This document shows, piece after piece, positions 22,067-33,688 of a DNA stretch of 64,000 nt. A program made the position numbers and the translations under genes. The notes beneath the pieces were generated by a model that was not told the origin of the DNA, made no database searches, and saw nothing but the letters and a program-made list of their open reading frames with translations. Each line of letters begins with the position of its first letter. Within the stretch, counting starts at the first letter, position 1. Origin of the DNA: Bryoerythrophyllum caledonicum (Eukaryota; Streptophyta; Bryopsida; Pottiales; Pottiaceae); the NCBI GenBank assembly GCA_963971425.1, contig OZ020517.1, forward strand, positions 15,223,297-15,287,296, in the 5' to 3' direction.

Positions 22067-24419
22067 CTTTTACTTTGAAGTTCCACTTTTCCACCTTTAG
22101 ATACCCGGGTTGCCTAGGTGTACAAAGTGAAAGTATCAAAGTTAAAGTATAAAATCTTCCAAAAACATAAATAAGCGGTATACTGTGGAGGTATCACTGG
22201 TTTCCATCACCGGGTATAATTCCTTCCTCTTTTATTATGTTGGAAGATTTGTCGTGGAGATTTTATTTAGGTATTTGAAGGTACTAATAAGTTTTAAAGA
22301 TGAAAATTTCATAGGTGAAAATATCAACAATGAAGAATTGGCAATGAAGACAATGGTAAAGTGGTGGGAACTAAAAGTAATATAAACAATGACATGGTGA
22401 ATTCTCGTTGATACAACTAATGAAAGGAATGGCATTGCATGTATTAATTATATAAAATATCTTCTATATAAATTCTCATTCTATAGAGTTTTCTTGAAAG
22501 TCTTTCTTGGAGAGGAAGAAAATGGAAAAGGCAAGATGAGATTTAACCTCTAAATTTCTTTGACAATTTCACACCAAAACCCCTTTAAAATTGTTTGCTT
22601 CAGTGCAATGAGTAAGGAAGACCAAAACTTGTATTTCTAGTGTAAATCGTAGGATCTCAATTAAGACTTATTGAGATTCCTAATGATAATTTACCCACAA
22701 AATTTCATAAATTTGACCACACGGATTGAAAGATTATAGTGTTTGAAGTAGAAGAAATGGTTCATTTTCTTCTGTGCATTTAGTGGATCAACAGACTTTG
22801 ACTTCACTTGGTGTCCAACTTTTGCACTACACAAGATCTAAATTCATTTCCATCATGTTAAGCATGATATTAATTCCTTGTACACCAATTTTTAGAGGTA
22901 GAAAAAGGGTGTAGCATATTCAAAAAACTTGTGCACGGAATGGGGGTTTAAGAACTGTCAATTCATCATTGTATTGTTTTGTGAACTTAGTATGTTTTAG
23001 AATGGGAATCCAAATGGTCAATAAGGAGGCTTCCACCACACAGTGCCGTGGGAAAAATAAAATGTAATAAATATGGAGCTTGCTGAGTTTTATGTGGAAA
23101 GGAAGAAGTTTTTTTGGTACCTTGCCCGACAATGTGTGAAAATGTTTGATTTGGATTAAAATGCTATTTTTCAGTAAAGACAAGAGATTTTTTTTGACAA
23201 TATGAAAGGAAATCATATTATTTGCTAGTGTTGAAAGTCTCACATTCAAGAGAGTGTCATAGCAAAAGTTTTTGGAGTTGCCCGATATGCCCGCTCTCCC
23301 CATTTGAACTTCAAAACCCTATAACTTTTTCATTAAATGTTGGATTTAGAAAAAAGTTGGACTCAAACCAAGCTTTTAGTATTGTCCATCTATAGTAAAA
23401 ATTTCAATTTTTTTCCTAATAAATTGACATAGTAGGAACGTGCCCGAACCTTCAAGAGTCCCCCGAGGGGACTCTTGGAAATTTAGGGGTTAAATATGGA
23501 AGGAAAAGGAGCATGGCAATGAACCCCATACAAGCTAAAACTCACCAATAGTACCCTAAGTTCTCAAAGAGTTGACCGATAGTTCTCCCACACAAGCCAA
23601 GTCACCATATCCATGTGGTCCTATGTACTAACATAAGACCATAACGAAGGGAGGTGACCTGCACTGTGGCCTTCTCTTTCTTTCAGGAAACTCTTATACA
23701 TCTAATAAACGTTTGATCTACAAAGGTTCCATATGTATGTAAGGTGACAGACAATTTCAAAACAATAAAGATTATATGATTAAAGTTAATATACCATAAA
23801 AAAAATTTAAATGAAGTTTCCAACCATCAAAGAAATCTAGAGTACTATCCTTTTTGAAGTCTATTGAACAACTCTGAATTAAGAAAATATGTCAAATGGA
23901 ATTGCCAAGAAGACACACGATACTTTCTTATATTCTTGTCACTTGTCCTTTCGAACTACACAAATCAATTAGTCAAATTATCTATTGCATCCAGAGAACA
24001 CATATGTATATATATAATCAAGACATGCAATATCTAAACGTAGAACCATTCATAAATTGAGTATGTAACATCAAAGTACATTTTCTAAACTTCCCAAGGA
24101 AGTCTCACTACCTAAAATCACGTTAATTTCACATATGAAATGAAACTTTCCTCACAACTATTTCCAACAAGATCTTCACACCTCATTTAACCAGTACTTC
24201 TAAGTCTATACTTACAAAAATAGAAAAAAAAAACTACTTAACAATAAACTCACAACAAAGGCAACTCCAACGCTTACTACAAACAAGCATAAATGTATTG
24301 TAAGTCTTCAAACTACAACACTAGAATCTCATATCCACAAAGTATGCACAAACGAAAGCGTTGGTCACTTCCAGCAACAATCAAATGAAGTTTTCTATAC
24401 AAAGTACGCTCCATGATCT
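22067..24419. other. AT-rich spacer with old repeats
   Basis: No gene seen. At 22470-22540 it shares 'AGAGTTTTCTTGAAAGTC...GAGGAAG' similarity with 41025-41075. It also holds the hairpin at 23452-23478 and the inverted copy of the 11.7 kb repeat at 23515-23700. Confidence 0.55.
23452..23478. repeat. near-perfect hairpin, arms about 12 bp
   Basis: CAAGAGTCCCC and GGGGACTCTTGG pair around a CGA centre. The adjoining TTTAGGGGTTAAA makes this stretch resemble, in inverse orientation, the left end of a candidate element at 53501 (TTAACCCCTAAA...GTCCCCTCG). Confidence 0.6.
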
Positions 24420-27400
24420 TCACGGCTCAAACGTTGGTGCTTGCTTACCCCACGTCTTCTCATACAGCATCCTGGGCACGAAGCCTCGGTACGCGTCTTC
24501 CTCCCTCTTCTTCAACAAGTACGAGATCCCGGCCTCAATCTCCGACTTCACTTGCTGGTACAGAGCCTCCACCACTTCTTTGTCACTCAAGGAGTCAATG
24601 AGCTCTGCAAATATGGCAGCAACGAAGCTCATCTCAGTACAAGAACTGTGGTTGCACTAAGGTAACGGACCTGCAATTGTTAGTAGAGTATTCCATTCTT
24701 GTGCTCATATTATGCTCATACCACCATTTTGGTAAAGTTTCAATCCATAAGCAGGTGGATTAGGAAACTAAGGAGTTAGACGCATGTGCTTTTTATAGGA
24801 GACCACTACACGGAAATAGTATCCTCCACCGGAAGAGAGAAGCAGGTGCACAGCTTACCGTGTGTGTAGATTGGCTTTTGGTACGTGAAGTACATGCGAG
24901 GGGGCGGCGTGGGGATGCCCACGGTGCCCAGTATGTGTCCTTCATCTTCTCCTCCCGTTTGCCTGCCATATCCTCACATCAGGCGTTGGAACATAGCCTA
25001 CTCGATAAAACTGATGGAATTTGAGAATTGGTCCTCTCTTGTCTACAAATCTTCTCTAATTTATACCAAAGGTTTGGAGAGTAGTTCTTCTCTATTTTTA
25101 CTCTTCTAGTCCATTGAATCAATGGAAAGTGAGGGAAAGATGCGATGAGTTCTGACCTTTTCTCTCTCAGCTCTAGCTTCGGCGGCTAAGATTCATGACC
25201 TCAAAGGCGGTTGAAACTACTTCTAACTTGGGATTTGAGCTCTTCCATTGACTTCTAGCTGTTTAGAGTGAGGAAAGAGATGTATTTAAATCAAAAGAAG
25301 GGGTATCTTGTTGAGGCTTTGGGTGACTTTAGAAAGAACTCTAATGTATGATATGTGTTTAGGCCATAGCACTCCATGGGCTACACTGTGGATGAAGCTC
25401 GCATGGAGCTTGTAATGTAGGCGATGGAGTACTCTATGTAGATCATGATGAACTGCACCTTGGCAGTTGAGAGTTGGAGGGTACCTGGCACGGGGCATCT
25501 GGTTTCCTATGCGATGTAGCTGCTCTCCGACTATTGGAAGGCTCAGAATCTCCTGCTGATCCCAGAGAATCTGCTCTTGCAACAACATGTTATGGAAATA
25601 TAGCTATTGAACCAAAATGCTTATAAGGAAGAAGAAGAGGAGTACTACCTTGATGAATTCATCGCCGCCCACAGCAGCCATGGGTATGATTACAGCGCCG
25701 TGACGAATAGCAGTCCTCACAAACTCTGGCTTCGCCGGCCAAATGAGCTTGTACGACTCCCCCTGTTCCAAGAAACATCATGAACTTGCATTCCAAGCTC
25801 AGAAATGGGTGTGGAATCGAAGAGGAAACTTGAAGATGTACCTTCCGCTTGACAGCTTCGCGCATGCCGCCAGGGAGAAGAAACACGGTCTCCTTGGCAG
25901 CCAACAACTTGAACAAGTTGCTCCCGGTCACAGTAACGGCTCCCAGAAGACGCGTCAAGTCCGGCATGGAAGATGGTGCCATGACTTCTCCAGGTTGATC
26001 TGCACACAACAAAGATCATGAGTCATCTGGAAGTTTCATATCTAGTATGAGGTTGCTGTTGTTACCTATTGTTATGAGTGGATGTGCCAAGGTCCGGATC
26101 ATCACATTCTGGCTTTCCATGAACGACCCGAGGATGATTCCGAGATCGAACCCCACGAATGTGTGGTTGCAGACGAGAAGGATGGGTCTCTCTTTCGTGA
26201 GCTTCGGCAGGCCTCGTTTCCTCGACCCGTCGTCCTTGACGTGGAAGTACACAGGGCTGAAGACCTGCTTCATCAAGCTGCGCCCACACCAAAACAGGCA
26301 ACTTATTCAAAAAGTTCTAATCTTTCAGCACCTTAAATTGATGGTAGGAAAGGAGATCGTACTCGAGATGGGCCTTCCGAAATTCCTCCATCTCCTCTTC
26401 AGTTGGGGGTACGTAGTCAGTGATAATGTTCCTCGTCTTGCCACGTCTGTACATATTGGAAGCTTTGATCAAACTCGCTAGCTCAACTCCTTCTTCCTGC
26501 AAGTTTGCCGAGGACAGCAGCTCAGTGAGGTTGGCTGGAGCTCATAACCACCTGTGAAGATCACGCCATGACCTAGAAACTCATCTCTCAATGAACAGAC
26601 GTCGGTGTGCACCTTGCAAGGCTGTGGTACCACTCACCAGAAGTAGCGCTCCATGACGGTCTTTAAAGGCACGACCAATGGCCGAAGGAATACGCTCCCT
26701 TAATCTCTTGGCCTCCTTCTCATTCTGTGCCTTCCCACTAATCACAAAAACTTGCAAGGTAAGCGTCACATGTACAGTGAAATCATAACAAGCATCTGCA
26801 AAAACTTGTAATGTAATCTAGCACTTGTAATTGAGAACTTGTAATTTAGCACCTTGATATCTAAGAGACACACCTGTAGAGCACGAGAACCTGGGCCTTG
26901 ACGTTTTCCATTTCCGAGATCGCATTGCGAGCAGCCATCTGCAGTTGATTTACCTTCCGAGGGGCTACATCTCTTGACCAAACCACAGAGGCAGTCTGCA
27001 CGATTTGAATATATTAGTACAAATAATTCATGTTTTCACAGAGATTTTCACAGAGAAACTCACCGCCATGACTTGAAGCACATCGCGCAAGGCCCGCATG
27101 AACTGCTGTGATTTCTCCAGCCCGCGAAGAGAGGGGTCCACGATCGCCTTCGCAATGGTAACAGGGTCCCCTGCCATCGCCAATTTTAGCAACACATGCA
27201 TGAAAAACAATAGCTCAAAAATAAAGGACCAGGGTTGTACCGATGCTCATGGAGAACAGAAACGGCAGAGCTGAGGAAATAGGGCCAGGCGCAGCGTCCA
27301 GCACATCCACAACGGGAGGCAACACGTTGCTTTCGTCGCACCATGTCGCTGCAACCAACGAACAACCAAATCAAACAACACATCGTCTGAAGAGAACAAC

Positions 27401-28289
27401 AGAAGACCGTTTTAGGGTTACAGGAACACACACCTGGGTCAACAAGAACGAGCACCAAGTCCGCATCCGGATTGCGAGCAGCAACGGAGACCGCGAGCAA
27501 GGCGCCGTATCCTTCACCCAACAGGTATATAGGCCTTCCTCTCCTCGCCTCTCTGATCGTCCTCTCGATCAACCCAATCAGATCTGCACAGAGGATAGAA
27601 GCTCACACAACCAGAACGTAGTACGATAATCAAGCAGAGATGACTCAAACTCGTCTCTCACCTTCGTTTGTAGACGCGTCGTGCACCGGAACGTGCAAAC
27701 GCCGCACCTCGAAGAGCCTGTGCCATGCCCCAATTAGGTCACAGCAAATCGCCCACAAGAAAGCAAAAAAATGGCACCAAATCCGTACCTTGCAAGCTTC
27801 TCCTGGTGCCGCGACAAGCTCAAGCCGTTGGAGATTATATCTGCAAGAGGAAGAGCACTCGGATTCTCAAGCTGCTCTTCAAGAGAAGCTCTGGTTCCAG
27901 TCGAAGCAAGTACCTGGAAGGCAGAGAAACAAGGGCAAGTTCTCGTCCTCGTCTTGCGAGGTCGTAGCACCCACCCACCGCGGCGGCCCAGTGTCGCGCT
28001 CTGCCAGCTTCTGAAGCTCTTCCCACACCAGCGGTGGAGCACTTCCTCTGAGAGACTTCTCCAGCAGCACGGCACGGTGACTGGAATCTCTCGGAGGCGG
28101 CTTCGCAGCGATCGCTCTCCGGAGAGCTGGCCGCCGCACTGGTTTCTTCGGGGCGTCCGTCGAAGAAGACAGCTTCGCCGTCGGAGGGCACTTCCACACG
28201 CCTCTCCTGCTCACGACGTTGAGCTCGACAAATTTCCCCAAGTCCTGCGGCCGCGCAAGGACCACCGATCCGCGCCCGATGACATCCAT
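24420..28289 (-). CDS. phytyl ester synthase / diacylglycerol acyltransferase-like protein, plastid
   Basis: Fifteen exons with matching phases: 27914-28289, 27789-27840, 27662-27717, 27434-27583, 27241-27348, 27064-27170, 26874-26995, 26638-26737, 26332-26496, 26066-26267, 25842-25999, 25649-25762, 25485-25570, 24859-24962, 24420-24604. They give 694 aa, normal for the family. The first 60 or so residues are Ser/Arg/Pro-rich, as in a plastid transit peptide. The N-terminal half is an alpha/beta-hydrolase module. The C-terminal half is an LPLAT-type acyltransferase: ILLVCNHTFVGFDLGIILG, then FLLPGGMREAVKRKGE and RMYFTYQKPIY. Family members move fatty acids from galactolipids to phytol or diacylglycerol in stressed or ageing plastids. 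The hydrolase elbow here reads LGEGYGALLAV, with Gly where the family usually has the Ser nucleophile, and the Asp-loop region is short (LYRSGKAQNEKEA). The hydrolase half may therefore be inactive. Confidence 0.93.
25261..25345. repeat. intronic dispersed repeat ('TTTAGAGTGAGGAAAGAG' family)
   Basis: TTTAGAGTGAGGAAAGAG here recurs near 44597, and a related TTTAGAGTGAG at 19922. 'ATCTTGTTGAGGCTTTGGGTGAC' also resembles 43950-43975 and 44640-44665. It lies in an intron of the acyltransferase gene. Confidence 0.55.
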
Positions 28290-28974
28290 CTCACCTCCAG
28301 GCTGCGATCACTCAAACCAACATCTAGTTCTCCAACTCCCGAAGACTCAACTCACATGCAGTCAACCAGCAACCGCCTCCGATCATCAAACTCAAAGAAT
28401 CAAAACGGTGAATCACAAACAACAAGACTCCCAATCTCACTGAACTTCAAACAAAAACTTAATATATCACGACGTACCTCTAGTGAAGTTAGTAGTCAGA
28501 TCGATCGATCAGTCGATGCTTCTCCAATCTACAAACTTCGACCAAAGACTGGAACCTCGAAGCTGAGAACGTCGGTGAAATTACTCGAGGTGAGAAGTGT
28601 CCGATCACGTCACGACGTGAATCGTGGTTGAAGTCTATGACACTCAAGCGCGATCATCACACACAAGGAATCGATTACAACAGCGTAACAGTTGCGTCAA
28701 TTCCTATGATATTTTCTCGATTATCACATGCTCCTTGCGAAATGGTACAAGTCATGACCGACTTTTAAAAAGCTAATATTTACAATCATTTTTGCGCCTG
28801 ACGTTCTACTGGGCTAGCGCAAGGGTACTGATCTAGAGACTCTCTTTTAGCCCTTTAACTATGAAGGAACTAGGATGCGGTCGATGAGAGCAGTTTTATT
28901 TCTGGGAGCCACGGGTGATTGAACCGTTGGATTGATTTGCGCTTGTCCGAGCGGTTGAGCGCTATGCTTTCCGT

Positions 28975-29325
28975 AAGCCCCCCTGAAACCGACAACTTAA
29001 GGAATGAGCATATGTGGAGAGAGGAGATGATTACACTGTTATTTTTTGGTGATAGCCAATAGAAATGCAATTCCAACCCAAGTGATTTCATATTTTTCCA
29101 ATGAAAATTGAATTAGTTATGAATTTTCAAACTATGCAGCCATGTGTAGTGGGTGACTAGCAATAGGTACCCCTCCGTAACCAACGACCAAAAGTAAGGG
29201 TCTTGACTAATAGCAAACCTCCGTTTGGAGCTGAGTTGGTGGTAATGGGATGGAAGAGGGTTGGATATACCCCAATTTTATAGGCGGTGGCTATGGGTTT
29301 TGGTTGGTTATGGGGGGGCTTACCT
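28975..29325 (+). repeat. dispersed repeat family A, copy 1
   Basis: Shares with copies at 37560-37915 and 38280-38585 the blocks GTGATTTCATATTTTTCC, GAATTAGTTATGAATTTTCA, CGACCAAAAGTAAGG and GGTAATGGGATGGA. The order and spacing are the same. It has no ORF. Confidence 0.9.
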
Positions 29326-29420
29326 TAATCCATCTTCCTGATCTTCAATCGGTTGAGGCAATCACAAACTACAATGATTTCTGTGAAAAAAGTGAATAGT
29401 GAAGTGTATTCCTTGTGTAG
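29325..29420 (+). repeat. dispersed repeat family B, partial copy
   Basis: 'ATCTTCCTGATCTTCAATC', 'GAGGCAATC' and 'TGATTTCTGTGAA' match the fuller copies at 30510-30775 and 41199-41470. Confidence 0.6.
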
Positions 29421-29494
29421 ATTTTGTCTAGGAGAATTGCAAGAATTTTCAGGGTGGCGTGCAAGGCCTCGTCGTTAAAGGGTTAAATTGAACG

Positions 29495-30005
29495 CCTCAG
29501 TATTTTCCGGGTATTACAGGGTATCATACTAGCATTGCATAGATATTAATCTACGAGCTCTCTAGGCTTGGGAAGAGTCTACGAGCGTAATAGTTCATGT
29601 GAAACATCATCTAGAGAGAGGGTGCAATTCATCACAACCCCACTTCACGGGAATCACTGTAATTTGCCTGTCAGACTCCGAGGCACATTCTCACCACACT
29701 TGTGGGAAGCGCTGAGATTCTCGGAACTTAACTTAGGTCACGGATAAGACAGAAATGAAGTACCAGTCCACCATGTTCACCTACTACTCCGAAAGTGACC
29801 ACCTATGGGTCTCTCATCTTTAAAGGGTTAGTAGAGAAGTGCACATAGTGAACTGATAAGGATTGTGCCTTAGTACGCAAGAGGACGCAATCCAGCACAA
29901 GAGGACATAAACCTGTTCTACTAGACAGAACGGGTTTACGATGTGAGCGCCTCAATATCATCCAGATATCACAGGGTACCATACTGATATCACATAGATA
30001 TCGGA
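29495..30005. repeat. direct repeat pair about 450 bp apart
   Basis: 'CGCCTCAGTATTTTCCGGGT', 'ATTACAGGGTATCATACTAG' at about 29492-29550 recur as 'CGCCTCAATATCATCCAGAT', 'ATCACAGGGTACCATACTGA' at about 29948-30000. Each has an AAAGGGTTA motif some distance upstream (29477 and 29822). Confidence 0.7.
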
Positions 30006-30509
30006 TTCCGCGGCGTGTCTGTGAGATTGAGATTGTGTGTGAGTTCTGGGAGTGGATGTGAAGTGGATGTGAAGGAAGCCTGGTATTTTGCGGAGAAAGT
30101 GGTGGATTTGGTGGACTGTCGAAAGTGTGTTAGTGGATCCACCGTCGGCAATTCCGTCTGACGTTGGGTTTTTTATGTTTGACTTGCCGTGTGAGTGATT
30201 TCTCACCTTAACCTTTTAAGAACGAGTGAACTTTGGACAATGGGAGAATCTACGAGTGTCATAGGTTATGCAGATCATCATCAAGGTAGTGGATCCATTT
30301 CACTTTCCGACCATGGTCCTTGTACTCAAAGGGTTAACTTTTTGGTGATCACGGTACTGTAGCCACGAATTTGAACTGATGTTTTCCTTGATGAGTGGTT
30401 GCTCATGTAAATGAATTGCTGATTTTGGTATTTAATTCTATCAAAAGTTGAACTTAAGCCGTGGAATTTTTTTGTGCAACATCCACCAGTTTGATCAGAT
30501 AGATCATCC

Positions 30510-30775
30510 CTTTAAAGTCTACAAGGCCTTGGAAGGGTCGATTTTGGTGCTCTGGGTGTTGTAACTTTTCTCATGATTGTTCGTTGTCATGGTCGTCTTC
30601 AGAACGTATTAGTGAGCTTTCCAACTTATCTTCCTGATCTCCAATCAATGTAGGCATTCGCTAGCTACATTGATTTTTGTAAATTGGAGCTGTGATGAAA
30701 TAATTTGTTGTATAAATGATGTTTTGCATAATCTATTATGCTTGTAGATCCTCCTAGGCCTCGTTAGTTCAATTA
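30510..30775 (+). repeat. dispersed repeat family B, copy
   Basis: Similar throughout to 41199-41470: 'GGTCGATTTTGGTGCT', 'CTTCCTGATCTCCAATC', 'GTAGGCATTCGC', 'ATGATGTT', 'ATTATGCTTGTAGAT'. It has no ORF. Confidence 0.8.
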
Positions 30776-32040
30776 GGCCTTAAAATGTTAACCCTTTTGT
30801 GGCCAGGGTATTGTAGCCACAAATTGTGGATTTAAACTTATTTCTTTCTTTATGAGTTGTTGAGATACAACATGTAAAGTTAACATAATCTAGTACATGA
30901 TTCATGATGATTTTTCAACTCCTTTTTACTTGATTGAACACAAAGATGTTAAAAACTTTATAAATGTCAAAATATAATTTTTTTCTATATAATAAGAATG
31001 ATCTGCAATCGCATAACAATTAAGAGTCTCTTAGATAAGGATTTCAATCAACTTTTTAGACCAAAATCGTTTCCCATGAGTAAGAAATATTACATCATAT
31101 GTGGTGTTGTAGTTGTCGATAATCATTGTATTTGAATGTCTTGTATACATTTGACAATATCTCTTAAGTATTTAAAGAATTTTGTGACTACAAATCATGA
31201 TTTGATTTTTGCAAAGTGTGTGATGTATGTGCAAATTTAAACTACAATGTAAAAATCTAATTCCTCTAGGGATGGATTAAAAAAGAAAATCAATAATTGA
31301 ACATTTTTTAACATGGTTGAATTGATAATTTTGTAATTTTAAAACATAATCTAATAAGATGTCATCTTTCATATTCCCTGTCACTTATAAATTTTAGCAA
31401 CATAAGAATAAAGCAAAGTACTTGCTTTGGAATAGTCCTTGGAAAGAGGATTCTAGGAAAGAATGTGTTTTATATAAAGAGCGGCATTGGAGCCGTCGCT
31501 AAAAAGTGACTCGAAGCGTGACTTGGAACTTGTCATCTTTAGGGTCCAAATTTAGTATGTGTCCTAGTTGCAGAGAATTTGGTGTTCATCGCCACAACAA
31601 CCCTCGGAACCCGGCCTTGCAGCCCTTGAAGCACTCAAACCACGGCCTACCACGTGCTAGGATTTCTGCTAGAGACCACGCCTTGCGCCATGTCGGACTA
31701 CAATTGCCGCCTTGAGCTGTTAAGTCATTGAATGTGATACCATGAGACTAAAAATGTCTCGTATATGGCCTTGCATGCGGTGTGTCGTTTTACTTTTGGG
31801 GGTATTGGTGGAAAACTCGTTTCCAACTTTTTAGGCACTTTGACTCAATATTTCTTGTTTCAATAACATGTTCCGAGACTACTGGCGATGCTTTTAGCCG
31901 TGATCCATCAGTGCATATTTTTACCCAAGGCCCTCCAACCAATAACCATAGCTGCAAAGATTTTTGTTCCTATTGTAAACACTAAAACTATAACTTGAAC
32001 TATTACTTGACTACTTGATGCAATGGTCACTTTTGGCACC
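30776..32040. other. spacer with no recognisable gene
   Basis: AT-rich up to 31450. At 31440-31740 a less AT-rich block follows a TATATAAAG-like motif (31471), but its short ORFs resemble no family I know. Possibly a remnant of a mobile element. Confidence 0.4.
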
Positions 32041-32044
32041 TACT

Positions 32045-32390
32045 CGCCAAATTGCAGTGGTGACACAATGGGTATCACCTATGTATTATGTAGGTATCAC
32101 CTTGGCATTACATGGGTATCAGCTAAACAAATTTCTTGAATTTCCCAATTTTTGGTACATTCTTCATCGTGACCTAATTATGTACAAAACTAACCATTGC
32201 CTAGGGTATTCATCTTCTAAAAATGTCTCCTACTGTATGCTTGAATCAGTTCCCGACACTCTCTGCCGCATTATTTATTTCTTCCAATTTACAATGGTTC
32301 ATACACAATGGATATCACCTAGGTATTACATGAGTATTGCCTATATATTACATGGATATGACCTTGGCATTGCATGGTTATCAACTTAGA
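32045..32390 (-). repeat. 'GGTATCACCT...TTACATGGGTAT' repeat block, inverted relative to 33240-33345
   Basis: Motifs ATGGGTATCACCTATGTATT, ACCTTGGCATTACATGGGTA and their variants occur at 32070-32125 and again at 32310-32385. The reverse complement of the same phrase is at 33240-33345. Copies also lie near 10080-10190 and 38000-38060. Confidence 0.75.
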
Positions 32391-32825
32391 CGAGTCCCTT
32401 CAATTTTCCAAAAATATTGGATAGTCTTCATCTCTTCTCATTACTCACTATCTCTTTATTATAATGAAAGGAGTAGGGGTAAGCCCGGTGATGACATGTG
32501 GTAGATACTAGATGGAGACTTAACTAGGAGATAATTAGAAGATATTTTTGAGGAGGAAGACGGACTTAACTTGGGACGGTGACTTTACTTTTACTCTTAC
32601 TTTTATATTTTAGTTAACTTACTTGAATTGACATAATCCGTTGAGGACAACAGATCAGTACTTTAGTTGTGAATTAATCATGTACAAAATTGACGGATGT
32701 GTAGGGTATCTCTACCTTTACTTTTACTTTTACCTTTAAATTGTAGAAGCACTGAACTGAACCAAACTAAACTTTTTTGCAAAGTAAAAGCACGTAAAGC
32801 AAAAGAAGTATCCCATCAGAATACA

Positions 32826-32834
32826 TATAAATAG
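32826..32834 (+). promoter_or_regulatory. TATA box of a possible small gene
   Basis: TATAAATAG lies about 50 bases before a plausible leader (CACAAATTAGAGACACACTC) and 120 bases before the ATG at 32954. Confidence 0.45.
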
Positions 32835-32953
32835 GGGTTATCACAACATTGTTCCCACACACAAATTAGAGACACACTCCTCACTGTTGATCATCCTCAA
32901 TTTTGAGTCTCTGAACTTTACCAATCTTTACCAAAAAAAAAATCACTTTCACA

Positions 32954-33217
32954 ATGGCTACTAAGACAGATGATTCACTCATTGTAAAGGCGGGTTCTCC
33001 GCAATCTAAGCCTCTTGATGCACCCACATCTATTAATGAAAATATGTTTCTTAAGGAAATAGAAATTCCCTCCAACGCTTGTAATGAAAGTACAAATGCA
33101 AATACAATTTCCAAGCTACTCAAAATTTACAAACGCAAACCTTCATGTTGTGGGAATTCTACTTCTGAGCAAGGATTGGGAGGCCAGGAAATAAGTGGCA
33201 CTGGGAAAAAGCAATGA
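32954..33217 (+). CDS. possible small gene of unknown function, 87 aa
   Basis: ATG 32954 in a good context (TCACAATGGCT), ending TGA 33217. A TATA box precedes it by about 125 bases. The product is hydrophilic, Ser/Asn/Lys-rich (MATKTDDSLIVKAG..., KIYKRKPSCCG) and ends GTGKKQ. No signal peptide or membrane segment. It matches nothing I recognise. It could be the 5' piece of a transposase or captured gene, because the whole unit lies between inverted copies of a dispersed repeat (32045-32390 and 33240-33345). Splicing to further exons was not resolved. Confidence 0.3.
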   Translation: MATKTDDSLIVKAGSPQSKPLDAPTSINENMFLKEIEIPSNACNESTNANTISKLLKIYKRKPSCCGNSTSEQGLGGQEISGTGKKQ

Positions 33218-33239
33218 AAGTACAATCTAATTTTTAAAA

Positions 33240-33345
33240 AACATAAGGGATTTGTCTACCGTCATACCCATGTAATGCCAAGGTCGTACCCATGTAATAT
33301 CTAGGAAATACTCAGGTAACATCTAGGTGATACCCGTTGTGTCCG
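33240..33345 (+). repeat. 'GTCATACCCATGTAATGCC' repeat block
   Basis: GGGATTTGTCTACCGTCATA, CCCATGTAATGCCAAGG and TAGGTGATACCCGTTGTGT closely follow the block at 10070-10170 in the same orientation, and the reverse of the block at 32045-32390. Confidence 0.75.
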
Positions 33346-33688
33346 AACCCGACCGATGCATATGGGTATGTTTACTAGAAAAACTCGAGTTCCGAACACC
33401 ACTCTAGCAAGGATACCAAACCATAGGTATCCACATTCATAGAACATTTGCAATTGCGACAAGCCATGAAATTTTATTACAAATAGAGCTCCATTCCCGT
33501 GGGTGCAAGCTTTCCACTCATCTTTCACTGTACCACCATCCAACATTACCAACCGAGCTAAGCTACACCTGTGGCAACCAATAAGTTCCAACAAAATCAA
33601 ATGAGAAGCAAAGCGGAAGTCACTCGTAGGAGTTGGTGAGCGTCTTGATTAGTAAACGCTCGCCAGTCCAAGCAAGCACACTTTCTAG

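Noticed and set aside
27771..28631. 286-codon plus-strand ORF at the acyltransferase 5' end
   Set aside because: Basic, Ser/Arg-rich antisense reading over verified minus-strand exons and introns.
28925..28955. tRNA-Ser-like box A (TTGTCCGAGCGGTTGAGCGC)
   Set aside because: No anticodon stem, box B or acceptor pairing follows; at best a tRNA-derived fragment in a repeat.
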